DNA from: CAIVVT01 sp963838205
Lineage (GTDB): Bacteria > Acidobacteriota > Terriglobia > Bryobacterales > Bryobacteraceae
Direction of reading: 5' to 3'
Assembly: GCA_963838205.1 (NCBI GenBank)
Contig: CAWIQF010000006.1
Span: 176,284-240,283 of the forward strand
Length of the DNA: 64,000 bases
Part shown: one piece after another, positions 23,196 through 33,287 of the stretch
Numbering within the stretch: position 1 is the stretch's first letter
How the letters are laid out: each line of letters opens with the position of its first letter
Notes under the pieces: generated by a model
The model's input: only the letters and a program-made list of their open reading frames with translations
The model's database searches: none
Told to the model about the DNA's origin: nothing
Program-made: the position numbers and the translations under genes

Positions 23196-24772
23196 AAGGT
23201 CAGCAGCAGATGGTCGGGACAGGCGCGGCAGGCGTGTTCGAGAAGATTCGGGATGAGCGCCGGGCCGTGCTGGGCGAGGAACGGGAGGAAGGAGTACAGA
23301 CGCTCCTGGAGATGGCGTTCGGGAAAGAGCGAACCGGAGAGATAGGCGGCGCCGCCGGAGACGCGCTCGTCGCGGCGCAGGGCTTCGCGGGCGGCTTTGC
23401 GGCGGTTCTTGTCGAGCTGGTAGCGCATCTTGGCGACGCTCTTGGCAAGGGCCGGGGCGAGGGTGGGATCAAAGCGCTCAAGAGCGTCTTGAAGCGGCAT
23501 GGCAGCGTCGAGAACAGCCTGGTCGGCAGCGCCGAAGAGTGTATCGAGATTGGCCGGCAGGAGCCGTTTCGCCATGCGGTCGCGGAGCACGGTCTGAGGC
23601 TCAAGGCAATCGGCGAGGGTGAGGTCGAAACGATCGAGCAGCGAGGCGGCGCGCGTGTCGAGCAGGGTGAAGCCGGCGCGAGACACAACGACCGGCATGC
23701 GGTCGAGGAGCGCCGCGTAGAGGACCGCGGACTGCGCGAAGTAGGCGATCTCGGCGGGACCGCCGATGTAGGCGACGGTCGGCAGGAGGTAGTCCTGGAG
23801 GACGGGGCGCAGGAGCGCGTTGGGCGAGAGCGCGGCGGGCGCGGCGGCCAGTGCAGCGGTTTCGTAGCGGTGGTTGCCATGAAAATACGCGCCGGCGCTG
23901 CGGCGCAGAGCGATGCGGCGGCCGCGCTCGAGCAGGAGGAATAGCGAGTCGTCGGGTTCGAAGAGGACCTGGGTATGGTAGCCGGCGGCGCGCAACTCCG
24001 CGCCGCGCGCGAGGAGAGCTTCGGAGAGCGCATCGGTGCTTTCGAGGGTCTGCGCCAGGAAGGGCGCGGCGGCGGCCCGGATTTCGGGATCCAGGGGATC
24101 GAAGAAGATCAGGTCGAGGTCGCGAAGGAGCGTGGAGAGGAGGGTGCGAAATGCCTCGCCCAGAGTGCGGCCGGGCTGGTAGGCGGCGGCGACCTGGTCG
24201 AGGACGTCGGCGGCGAACGGGAAGCCGTCGAGGAGCGCCCTCAGCTCCTCGATGGGGACCGATTCGAGTTCGAGAGAACCGACGGGCTGGCCGGAGAGAC
24301 CACGCGTGTGCGCGGTGAGCCGGTGCGGCTGGTGGGCGGGGTCGAAGACCCAACAATGGTCGGTCTCGGCGAGGTCGTGATCCTCGGTGGCCATCCAGAA
24401 AACGGGCACGGCGGGGATGCCGGCGGCGGTGAGCTGGCGGGCCAGTTTGACGGCGGTGAGGGCCTTGTAGAGGGCATAACAGGGACCGCCGAAGAGGCTG
24501 ACCTGCTGGCCGGTGACGACGGCGACGGTGGCGGGGTTTGCGAGGGCGTCGAGGGAAGGCGAGGAGGGGTTGATGCGGCGCAGGGCGGCCACGACGGCGC
24601 GACGGCGGTCATCGGGAATGCGGGCCAGCGGCGCGGCCTGACGGACGGAGTCGGGGTCGTTGGGATTGTAGCGGTAGAAGGCCTTGACGCGGTCGAAATC
24701 GTAGAGATAGTCGCGGAAAAGCGCAGTCGTCCCGGGGAGCGCCGGATGGGGGATGCACAGAGTTTTCAACAC
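23192..24772 (-). CDS. bshC: Bacillithiol biosynthesis cysteine-adding enzyme BshC
   Basis: A 526-residue protein matching the BshC family in length and layout. BshC adds cysteine to glucosaminyl-malate in the last step of bacillithiol synthesis. Recognisable stretches are 'ATVAVVTGQQVSLFGGPCYALYKALTAVKLAR' (nucleotide-binding-like core), 'PVFWMATEDHDLAETDHCWV' and 'YIGGPAEIAYFAQ', followed by a coiled-coil region near 440-480. The start is GTG at 24772. It leads a three-gene operon and is divergent from cyaY. The ypdA gene near 62 kb encodes the matching reductase. bshA and bshB are not here. Confidence 0.92.
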   Translation of the reverse strand: MLKTLCIPHPALPGTTALFRDYLYDFDRVKAFYRYNPNDPDSVRQAAPLARIPDDRRRAVVAALRRINPSSPSLDALANPATVAVVTGQQVSLFGGPCYALYKALTAVKLARQLTAAGIPAVPVFWMATEDHDLAETDHCWVFDPAHQPHRLTAHTRGLSGQPVGSLELESVPIEELRALLDGFPFAADVLDQVAAAYQPGRTLGEAFRTLLSTLLRDLDLIFFDPLDPEIRAAAAPFLAQTLESTDALSEALLARGAELRAAGYHTQVLFEPDDSLFLLLERGRRIALRRSAGAYFHGNHRYETAALAAAPAALSPNALLRPVLQDYLLPTVAYIGGPAEIAYFAQSAVLYAALLDRMPVVVSRAGFTLLDTRAASLLDRFDLTLADCLEPQTVLRDRMAKRLLPANLDTLFGAADQAVLDAAMPLQDALERFDPTLAPALAKSVAKMRYQLDKNRRKAAREALRRDERVSGGAAYLSGSLFPERHLQERLYSFLPFLAQHGPALIPNLLEHACRACPDHLLLTL

Positions 24773-24863
24773 CGCCGGAATGGATCCTTTCGACCCCTAA
24801 AAAGCCTAGCAGAGGCGGCAGAGCGCCGTCGCTCGCCAGGCATTCCATTAGACTGAAGAGGCG

Positions 24864-25190
24864 ATGCTGGGAGACCAGGAATTTCAAAAGCGGGCCGAGG
24901 AATCGATTACGGCGCTGTACGAGAAGCTGGGGCGGGCGGCGGACGACTTCGATTTCGACGTAGAGATGAATTCCGGGGCGCTGACGGTAGAACTGGAGGA
25001 GCCGAGGGAGCGGTTCGTGGTGAGTCCGAATGCGCCGGTGCGGCAGATCTGGGTTTCGGCGCACGTGCAGAGCTTCAAGCTGGACTGGGACGAGGGGCGC
25101 GGGGCGTTCGTGCTGGCGGGGACGGGCGAAAGCCTGGAAGAGCTGATCGCGGGGGCGATCCGGCAACGCTTGCCGGAGTTTCATCTGTAG
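24864..25190 (+). CDS. cyaY: Iron donor protein CyaY (bacterial frataxin)
   Basis: A 108-residue frataxin homologue that binds iron and modulates Fe-S cluster assembly. The acidic first helix (DQEFQKRAEESITALYEKLGRAADDFDFDVE) is the usual iron-binding ridge, followed by the beta sheet with 'LTVELEEPRERFVVSPNAPVRQIWVSAHVQSFKLDW' and the C-terminal helix 'SLEELIAGAIRQRL'. The length is standard. It is transcribed away from bshC with only 91 bases between the starts. No isc/suf genes are adjacent. Confidence 0.9.
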   Translation: MLGDQEFQKRAEESITALYEKLGRAADDFDFDVEMNSGALTVELEEPRERFVVSPNAPVRQIWVSAHVQSFKLDWDEGRGAFVLAGTGESLEELIAGAIRQRLPEFHL

Positions 25191-25235
25191 GGAGCATTGC
25201 TCACGGGGAGGCGGGCGGGGCGAAAAAAAGACGGT

Positions 25236-25372
25236 TCTCGGGCGTGAAAACCGAGCTCTCGGGCGTGAAAACCGGGGGACAGACGGCTGGAGTCCACACG
25301 GCGCAGAGGATTCAGAGATTGGATTGAGAGAGTCGTGCGCGCCTGGGACAGAGAAGTCAGTCCCCGGTTTTC
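25236..25372. repeat. Direct and inverted repeats around GAAAACCGGGG
   Basis: TCTCGGGCGTGAAAACCG is repeated at 25236-25253 and 25257-25274. Its end, GAAAACCGGGGGAC (25266-25279), is mirrored by GTCCCCGGTTTTC near 25359-25371. The arms enclose about 80 bases without a gene. GGGACAG/CTGTCCC words of the same kind occur at 10406-10444. Confidence 0.65.
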
Positions 25373-25405
25373 GAGGTCGCGGCGCGGGGAGACGGGTCGA
25401 AGCGT

Positions 25406-25549
25406 CCGCGGACGGTCGCGACTCAGTAACAACGCGAGGAACCGCTCCTTTCAGTCGCGGCTCCGTCAGAAAGTCGCGGCTCAGTAAGATAGGCGCGGCT
25501 CAGAAACGGCAGCGGCTCGTAACGGACAGGGCTCAGTAATAGGCGCGGC
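25406..25549. repeat. REP-like GAGCCGCGACC repeat, cluster 4
   Basis: At least five tandem partial units such as GACGGTCGCGACTCAGTAAC, CCGCTCCTTTCAGTCGCGGC and GCGGCTCAGTAA lie immediately upstream of hemW. They end about 35 bases before the ATG, leaving little space for a separate promoter. Confidence 0.85.
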
Positions 25550-25583
25550 ACGGGGCAGAGCATTAGCAGACAAGAGGTGATGG

Positions 25584-26696
25584 ATGGCGGGCGTTTACAT
25601 ATCATGGCCGTTTTGCGCGCAGAAGTGCACGTACTGCAATTTCGCTTCGGGGGTGTTTCCACAGGAATTGGAAGCGGAGTACCTGGAGGCGCTGTGCGCG
25701 GAGATCGGCGCGACCGAGTGGCCATGGAAGCCGGAGACGGTGTACCTCGGCGGAGGGACGCCGGGATCGATGCAGCCGCAGGATCTGAAGCGGGTACTGG
25801 CCGCGGTGCCGGGCAAGCCGTGGCTGGAGGCGACGCTGGAAGCTGCGCCGGGCGCGCTGCAGCGGGCCGACGTGGAGAGCTGGCGCGAATGCGGCATCGG
25901 GCGCGTGAGCCTGGGCGTGCAATCGTTCGTCGAAGGCGAACTGCGCAAAACGGGCCGGCGGCACACGGCGGGCGGAGTGGCGCAGGACGTGGCGCTGCTG
26001 CGGGAATGTGGCATCGACGAGATCAACATCGACCTGATCGCGGGGCTGCCGGGGCAGACGGCGGAGAGCTGGGAGGAGTCGCTGGTATGGATCGAACGGC
26101 TGGCGCCGCCGCACGTTTCCATTTACATGCTGGAAATCGACGAAGACAGCCGGTTGGGGCACGAACTGCTGGCCGGCGGATCGCGCTATGGAGCGCGGCT
26201 GGTGCCGCATGAAGACGACGTGGTGACGCTGTACGAAGAGGCGCTGGAACGGTTGGAGGCGATGGGACTGCGGCGCTACGAGATTTCGAACTTCGCGCTG
26301 CCGGGGCACGAGTCGCGGCACAACCTGAAATACTGGCGGCTGGAGCCGTACCTGGGCTTTGGCGCGGACGCGCACAGCCTGACCGGAACGGTGCGCGGGC
26401 AGAACGCCGAAACGGCGGCGGAGTACGTCGCGCGTTGGAAGCGCGGCGAGAGCGCGCGGATCGCGGAGACGCCGGCGGTCGCGCACGAGGAACGATTCTT
26501 CGTTGGATTGCGGCTGATGGAAGGGATCGAGCCGACCGCGGAGGAGCGCGGGCGCTACGGGCAGGAGATCGCGCGGCAGGTGGGGGCGGGGCTACTCGAG
26601 GATACGGGCGACAGGGTGCGGCTGACGCGGCGCGGGGTTCTCGTGTCAAATGAAGTTTTCCAGGAGTTTGTAGGAACGGCATGTCCAACCAGTTGA
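25584..26696 (+). CDS. hemW: Heme chaperone HemW (radical SAM)
   Basis: A 370-residue radical SAM protein of the HemN-like group. The cluster motif is C11-AQK-C15-TY-C18 followed by N-F. The Phe in place of the fourth cysteine distinguishes HemW, which binds and transfers heme, from true coproporphyrinogen dehydrogenase HemN. 'VYLGGGTPGSMQP' and 'RVSLGVQSFVEGELRKTGR' are further family motifs, and the HemN C-terminal domain starts near 290. It overlaps the next gene by 16 bases. Confidence 0.93.
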   Translation: MAGVYISWPFCAQKCTYCNFASGVFPQELEAEYLEALCAEIGATEWPWKPETVYLGGGTPGSMQPQDLKRVLAAVPGKPWLEATLEAAPGALQRADVESWRECGIGRVSLGVQSFVEGELRKTGRRHTAGGVAQDVALLRECGIDEINIDLIAGLPGQTAESWEESLVWIERLAPPHVSIYMLEIDEDSRLGHELLAGGSRYGARLVPHEDDVVTLYEEALERLEAMGLRRYEISNFALPGHESRHNLKYWRLEPYLGFGADAHSLTGTVRGQNAETAAEYVARWKRGESARIAETPAVAHEERFFVGLRLMEGIEPTAEERGRYGQEIARQVGAGLLEDTGDRVRLTRRGVLVSNEVFQEFVGTACPTS

Positions 26697-27739
26697 TCGA
26701 CCTCAGAAGCGACACGGTGACGCGGCCCACGGCGGCGATGCGCGAGGCGATGTTCCACGCCGAGGTCGGCGACGACGTGTACGGCGAAGACCCGACGGTG
26801 AATCGGCTGGAGCGGCGGGCGGCGGAGATCGTGGGTAAGGAAGCGGCACTGTTCGTGCCCACGGGGACGATGGGCAACACGATCGGGATCAAGCTGCTGA
26901 CGGAGCCGGGCCAGGAGGTGGTGTGCGATGTGCAAGGCCACCTGCTGAACTACGAATTGTCGATGACGGCGTGGTTTTCGGGGTGCCTGATCCGGACGGT
27001 GGCAGGCGACGACGGGCTTCTGACGTGGGAAAAGATCGCGCCGCATGTGCGTGCGCCGGACCCGCACTGGGCGCCGACGGCGTGCATTGAACTGGAAAAC
27101 ACGCACAACCTGGGCGGCGGGACGGTGTATCCACAGGACGTATTCGACGAGATTTGCGAGCAGGCGCACGAGCGCGGATTGAAAGTGCACCTGGACGGAG
27201 CGCGGATTTTCAACGCGGCCGTGGCCACGGGGCGCGCGGTGAGCGAGTTGTGCCGCCAGGCCGACACGGTGATGTTCTGCCTGTCGAAGGGCTTGGGCGC
27301 GCCGGCGGGGTCGATGCTGGCGGGGCCGAAGGAACTGATCGACGAAGGGCGGCTGCATCGCAAACGGCTGGGCGGCGGGATGCGGCAGGTGGGCGTGCTG
27401 GCGGCGGCGGGCCTGATCGCGCTGGAAGAGATGCCGAAGCGGCTGGGTGAAGATCACGCGAACGCGAAGCTGCTGGCGCAGGGCCTGGCGGCGACGCCGG
27501 GGATCCAGGCCTGGCCGGGGAAAACGCACACAAACATTATCGTGTTCGATGTTTCAGGGACCGGGCTGACGGGCGAGCAAGTCAGCTCGTCGCTGCAAGA
27601 CCGGGGCGTGCTGATCAACCCGATCGACACGTGGAGAATGCGCGCGGTGACGCACTACGACGTGACGCGGGAGCAGTGCCTGACGGCGCTGGAGGCGTTA
27701 CGCGAAGTGGCCGCGGCCGCAACCGGAGTCGCGCGCTAG
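26681..27739 (+). CDS. ltaE: Low-specificity L-threonine aldolase
   Basis: A 352-residue PLP enzyme that splits threonine and allo-threonine into glycine and acetaldehyde. The N-terminus 'IDLRSDTVTRPTAAMREAM' with 'VGDDVYGEDPTVNRLE' is characteristic. The PLP lysine is Lys203 in 'VMFCLSKGLGAPAGSML', and 'HLDGARIFNAA' carries the Asp that contacts the pyridine nitrogen. The ATG lies inside the end of hemW, so the two are co-translated. It converges on glnD with 10 bases between the stops. Confidence 0.93.
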   Translation: MSNQLIDLRSDTVTRPTAAMREAMFHAEVGDDVYGEDPTVNRLERRAAEIVGKEAALFVPTGTMGNTIGIKLLTEPGQEVVCDVQGHLLNYELSMTAWFSGCLIRTVAGDDGLLTWEKIAPHVRAPDPHWAPTACIELENTHNLGGGTVYPQDVFDEICEQAHERGLKVHLDGARIFNAAVATGRAVSELCRQADTVMFCLSKGLGAPAGSMLAGPKELIDEGRLHRKRLGGGMRQVGVLAAAGLIALEEMPKRLGEDHANAKLLAQGLAATPGIQAWPGKTHTNIIVFDVSGTGLTGEQVSSSLQDRGVLINPIDTWRMRAVTHYDVTREQCLTALEALREVAAAATGVAR

Positions 27740-27749
27740 TTCCCGCGGT

Positions 27750-30170
27750 TCACCCCGCCTGTGCCGGCGCGCCGGTGGCGGCAGCGAGCAAGCCAGCGCG
27801 GACGAGCGCGGCATCGGTATCGCTCAATTTGCGGGCATCCTTGGTGACGTGGAACACGTCGATGGCGCGATGGGCCTCGGTGTTGACGAGGACTACTTCG
27901 ATGTTGCAGCCGGCGCGGGAGATGGCCGAGGCGAGGCTGTAGAGCAGCCCGGGACGGTCTTGGGCGACGACCTCGAAGAGCGTGGCGGCTTCGGATGTGG
28001 CGGCATCGAGAGTCACCGTGGGGCGCACGGTACTGGAGCGCGAAGGCGCGGCCTTGATGGGACGGCCGCGCAGAAGCGGCTCGACGGGCACTTGTCCCAA
28101 CACGATCTTCTGGAGCAGAGTGCGCAGACGCTCGACCTCGGTGGGATTCAACTCGAGATTGCGGCCGGGATCGGAGAAGACGAAGGCGTCGGCGATGTAG
28201 CCGTGGCGATTGTGGAAGGCCTCGGCCTTGAGGATATTGAGGTTGAAACTGGAGAGGCCGCCGGCGACGGAAGCAAACAGAAACGGGCGGTCGCGGGCGA
28301 CGAGCGAGAGGTGAAAGAAGCCTTCGCGTTTGTCGATTTTGAGGGCCGCGCCGTGTTCGCGCGCGAGGGCGTAGAGCTGGGCCTGGGCGGCGGCCTGCTC
28401 AAGCGAGTGGGTGAACAGATAGCGTTTGGGCAGGCCGTCCAGAAACTCTTCGAGCAGCGGGTTCTCGCCGGGCGCGACGGGCGGGGCCTCGGGCTCGAGC
28501 GGCTCGCCGAGCTCGCGGTTCAACTCGCGCTGCGTGACGAGATAGAGGCGCCAGATCTGCTCGATGCGCCAGGGGGTGAGCGCGGTCGGGTTGACGGCAT
28601 TGATGTCGGCCAGCGTCATCAGGGTCAACAGGCGCAGGCGTTCCTCGGTGCCGGCGAGGGCCGCGGCCTGGCGCGCCGTGGAGGGGTCGGAGAGGTCGCG
28701 GCTCTGGAGCAGCAGAGAGAGCGCGAGGTGGTGTTGAACGAGGAACAGGAGCGTCGACGAGTCGGGTTCGGGGATGACGGCGCGGCTGACAATTCCGTGC
28801 GCGAGCTGAAGCGAGGCGAGTTCGTGATGGCCGCCCGAGCCTTTGCCGAGATCGTGCAACAAAAGCGCCAGGCGCAGCAGCCAGAGGTCGGAGTGGCTCT
28901 CTGCGAGGAGGGTCGCGAAACGGCGGGTAGGGCCTTCCTTGACGGCGGCGAGATCTTCCAGTGACTCGAGCGTGACGATGGTGTGCTCGTCAACGGTGTA
29001 GTGGTGGTAAAAGTCGCGCACGACGAGATGCTCGAGGCGTTCCCATTCCGGCAGGATGGCGGGCAGGAAGCCGCAGGCGCGCATGGAGCGCAGAGCGAGC
29101 GAGCCGGAGGGCAGGGAGAGAAACTCACGCCACCAGCGAACGGGCGGAGGATGGGCGGCGTAGATCTGGGTCCACTTGAGGACATGCGCGGAGATGCGCT
29201 GCTCGGTCTGGCGCGCCGGGGCGACGTTGTGGCGGGCGACGAACTGGAACAGGCGCAGGGGCAGCTCGGCGTCGGAGTCGAGCTCGGCGGGATTGCGCAG
29301 GAAGACGAGATCGCGCGAGACCGTGAATTCGGAGTTGGAGAGGCGCGCGCGCCAGTCGCGGAAATTGGCGAGCATGGAGCGTTCCTGGGTCTCGGCGGCT
29401 TCCATCTCCGAGAGCACGCCGAGCCAGATGAGGGAGGCGTTGCGGTACCACGAGCGCATCCAGACGGCGGGGTCTTTCCAAGGCGAGAAAGGCGCGGCGG
29501 CGAGCTCGTCCTGGGACTCGAAATCGAGGAAGTTCTGGTCGCGCGCGGCGCGGAAATGGAGGAAGCTGCGCACGGAGGCGAGCAGGGCGGCGGGGCGCGG
29601 ATCGGCAGGTGGCTCGACGGCGCCGGCGCGCAGGAGCTGGAGCCAGCGGGTGGCCTGAAAATCGCGCAGGCCGCCGGGCGACTCCTTCACATCGGGCTCG
29701 AGGCGGTAGATGGTCTGGTGGAACTTGGCGTGGCGCGAGCGCGTGGCGCGGCAGAGCAGGCGCAGAATCTCACGGCGGTCGGAGTTGAGGAAGCGGGTGA
29801 AGCGTTCGCGGAACTGGCCGTAGAGGCCGACGTCGCCGGCGAGGAAGCGTTCGTCAAGCAGGCTGATGGTGAGTTCGAGGTTGCCGTCGTGGAGCGCGCA
29901 GGACTCCTCGATGGTATGGACGGACTGGCTGCAGCGCAGGCCGCAGTCCCACAGGCGGCGTACGAAATCGGAGACGGCGGAGCGGGAAGCGGAGTCGAGC
30001 AGCGGACGGCGGGAGAGGATCAACAGATCGACATCGGAATACGGGAACAGCTCGCGGCGGCCGTAGCCGCCGACGGCGACGAGCGCGAGTCCTTCCGGGA
30101 AAGCCGGCGTGAGCGCCGCGGCCTGGGCCTCGAGAACCGCCGTATCGACGCCGGCGGTGCGCGATTTCAA
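27750..30170 (-). CDS. glnD: [Protein-PII] uridylyltransferase/uridylyl-removing enzyme GlnD
   Basis: GlnD adds UMP to PII under nitrogen limitation and removes it when glutamine is high. From the TTG at 30170 it is 806 residues. Domains in order: nucleotidyltransferase (GGYGRRELFPYSDVDLLIL, about 34-52), HD phosphohydrolase (LLHDLGKGSGGHHELA, about 438), and two ACT domains ('LVARDRPFLFASVAGGL' and 'VVAQDRPGLLYSLASAI'). The 20 residues encoded just upstream (LTEDLRARFLQTGDALQLL) look like genuine GlnD N-terminus, yet no ATG or GTG precedes them in frame, so the real start is uncertain. It follows glnB directly. Confidence 0.94.
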   Translation of the reverse strand: MKSRTAGVDTAVLEAQAAALTPAFPEGLALVAVGGYGRRELFPYSDVDLLILSRRPLLDSASRSAVSDFVRRLWDCGLRCSQSVHTIEESCALHDGNLELTISLLDERFLAGDVGLYGQFRERFTRFLNSDRREILRLLCRATRSRHAKFHQTIYRLEPDVKESPGGLRDFQATRWLQLLRAGAVEPPADPRPAALLASVRSFLHFRAARDQNFLDFESQDELAAAPFSPWKDPAVWMRSWYRNASLIWLGVLSEMEAAETQERSMLANFRDWRARLSNSEFTVSRDLVFLRNPAELDSDAELPLRLFQFVARHNVAPARQTEQRISAHVLKWTQIYAAHPPPVRWWREFLSLPSGSLALRSMRACGFLPAILPEWERLEHLVVRDFYHHYTVDEHTIVTLESLEDLAAVKEGPTRRFATLLAESHSDLWLLRLALLLHDLGKGSGGHHELASLQLAHGIVSRAVIPEPDSSTLLFLVQHHLALSLLLQSRDLSDPSTARQAAALAGTEERLRLLTLMTLADINAVNPTALTPWRIEQIWRLYLVTQRELNRELGEPLEPEAPPVAPGENPLLEEFLDGLPKRYLFTHSLEQAAAQAQLYALAREHGAALKIDKREGFFHLSLVARDRPFLFASVAGGLSSFNLNILKAEAFHNRHGYIADAFVFSDPGRNLELNPTEVERLRTLLQKIVLGQVPVEPLLRGRPIKAAPSRSSTVRPTVTLDAATSEAATLFEVVAQDRPGLLYSLASAISRAGCNIEVVLVNTEAHRAIDVFHVTKDARKLSDTDAALVRAGLLAAATGAPAQAG

Positions 30171-30229
30171 GAGCTGCAGCGCGTCGCCGGTTTGGAGAAA
30201 CCGGGCGCGCAGATCTTCCGTGAGACTGG

Positions 30230-30568
30230 TTAGAGAGCTGCTTCCCCGCGCTCGTCATTGCGTATGCGGATCGCCTCCTCGACGTTGGTGACGAAGATCT
30301 TGCCGTCGCCGATTTTACCCGTGCGCGCGGCATTGGATAAAGTCTGTACGACCTCGTCGACGCGGGCCGAGGCAACGATCATCTCGAGCTTGACCTTGGG
30401 CAGCAGGTCCACCTGGTACTCCTGGCCGCGATAGACCTCTTTGTGGCCCTTCTGGCGGCCGTGGCCGCGGACCTCGATGATGGTCATGCCGTCGATGCCG
30501 ATGGCCTTGAGAGCCTCCTTGACATCCTCGAGCTTGAAGGGCTGGATCACGGCTTCGATTTTCTTCAT
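30230..30568 (-). CDS. glnB: Nitrogen regulatory protein PII (GlnB/GlnK)
   Basis: A 112-residue PII signal protein that senses ATP/ADP and 2-oxoglutarate. The T-loop with the uridylylated residue is intact: RGQEYQVDLLPK with Tyr51. The family signature 'TGKIGDGKIFVTNVEEAIRIRNDERGEAAL' is complete. It lies 28 bases after amt and before glnD on the same strand. Next to an ammonium transporter such a protein is often called GlnK, the gate of AmtB. The sequence alone does not separate GlnB from GlnK. Confidence 0.95.
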   Translation of the reverse strand: MKKIEAVIQPFKLEDVKEALKAIGIDGMTIIEVRGHGRQKGHKEVYRGQEYQVDLLPKVKLEMIVASARVDEVVQTLSNAARTGKIGDGKIFVTNVEEAIRIRNDERGEAAL

Positions 30569-30596
30569 GGCTGATCTCCGGTGCTCCTGATTGGCG

Positions 30597-31976
<1,380 letters not shown>

Positions 31977-32184
31977 GGGGGAAGTACTCCTCTGGGGTAA
32001 GGCAAACCGGACGGGGGTTTACAACATCGTACATCGCCGGGCGACGCAGCCTGTACAGAAAGAATTGATCGGGGCGAGAGGCTTTTTCTATGGCCTGACG
32101 GGTCGATAAATCAGTCAGTTAGCGGAAGCCGGCGGGCCCTGCCGGGGCGCGGGTGATATGATGAGCGCCAGCGAGACTTGAACC

Positions 32185-33012
32185 ATGAAAGCAATTCGAA
32201 TTCTGACCGCCGTGTTTGTTCTGCTGGGGCTCAGCGCCCCGCTATCGGGCCCGCTGAAGGCGCAACAGAAGCGCAAGCGGCTGCTGGTGATCGGGGCCGT
32301 AGAAGGGTTCCAACACGACGCCACGTCGCAGGCCATGGCGACGCTATGGCAACTGGGCCGCGAGTCGGCGTTGTGGGACACCTTTATCAAGACCGACACG
32401 CAATGGATCACCAAGAAGAAGCTTGAAGGCAACGCGAAGAACCTCGATTACTTCGACGCCGTGGCGTTCTACACGACGGGCGAACTCAAGATGGACGACG
32501 AGCAGAAGGCGGCGCTGATTTCGTTCGTCAAGGAGGACGGCAAGGGCTTCCTGGGCGTGCACAGCGCGATCGACACGTTCTATAAATGGCCGGAGTACGG
32601 CGAAATGACGGGCGCGTATTTCAACAACCACCCCTGGGGCACGTTCGAAGCGCCGGTGATTCTCGAGGACCCGACCAACCCGATCGTGCGGCACTTCCCG
32701 CCAGCCTTCAAGACGTGGGACGAGATCTATCAGCCCAGCGAGATCTTCTCGCGCTCGAAAGTCCGCGTGCTGCTGCGCCTGGACGAGAACAAGATCGATC
32801 TGGCCAACAAGAACGTGCGCCGCACGGACAAGGACTTCGCGGTGGCGTGGATGAAGGAGTACGGCAAGGGCCGCGTCTTCTATTCCACTTTCGGCCACAC
32901 GCCCGAGTCGTGGGACCGCCCGGACATGCAGAAGATGTGGCTGGAGGCGACCAAGTGGTGCCTGGGACTGATTTCGGCCGACGCCACACCGCGGCCGCGC
33001 CCGGCGAATTGA
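32185..33012 (+). CDS. Secreted ThuA-like domain protein
   Basis: A 275-residue exported protein with a signal peptide (about 1-28) and one ThuA domain, a class I glutamine-amidotransferase-like fold found in trehalose-utilisation and many Planctomycete/Acidobacteria proteins. Motifs: 'KRLLVIGAVEGFQHDATSQAM', 'DAVAFYTTGELKMDDEQKAALISFVKEDGKGFLGVHSAIDTFYKWPEYGEMTGAYFNNHPWGTFE' and 'GRVFYSTFGHTPESW'. The reaction is not established. The gene is divergent from amt and appears single. Confidence 0.85.
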   Translation: MKAIRILTAVFVLLGLSAPLSGPLKAQQKRKRLLVIGAVEGFQHDATSQAMATLWQLGRESALWDTFIKTDTQWITKKKLEGNAKNLDYFDAVAFYTTGELKMDDEQKAALISFVKEDGKGFLGVHSAIDTFYKWPEYGEMTGAYFNNHPWGTFEAPVILEDPTNPIVRHFPPAFKTWDEIYQPSEIFSRSKVRVLLRLDENKIDLANKNVRRTDKDFAVAWMKEYGKGRVFYSTFGHTPESWDRPDMQKMWLEATKWCLGLISADATPRPRPAN

Positions 33013-33054
33013 AGCCGTTACAGGAGCCGAATGGCCGGGGCTCGCCAGCAGCCA

Positions 33055-33138
33055 GGCCGCTACACTGTAGCGGCCATGCGCTTATAAGCGACTTTGAATC
33101 AGTTACTTAGAAAACCGAGGCCGCTACTAGTAGCGGCC
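33055..33138. repeat. Pair of GGCCGCTAC palindromes
   Basis: GGCCGCTAC-ACT-GTAGCGGCC (33055-33075) and the perfect 20-base palindrome GGCCGCTACTAGTAGCGGCC (33119-33138) lie 43 bases apart after the ThuA gene. Each forms a 9-10 bp stem. They could act as terminators or as a mobile REP-like sequence. No T run follows either. Confidence 0.8.
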
Positions 33139-33287
33139 TGGCCACTTCTCGGGTCCGGGACTGGGCGGGTTTGGCACATGCGAGGAGGGAGTGATTTGTC
33201 CGGAAACGCCACTTTCCGACCACAGATCATGGGAAGCGAACTAAGTGCTTACTCTATCGAGGTCAAACGCGGGAAACTGCCCCTGGG

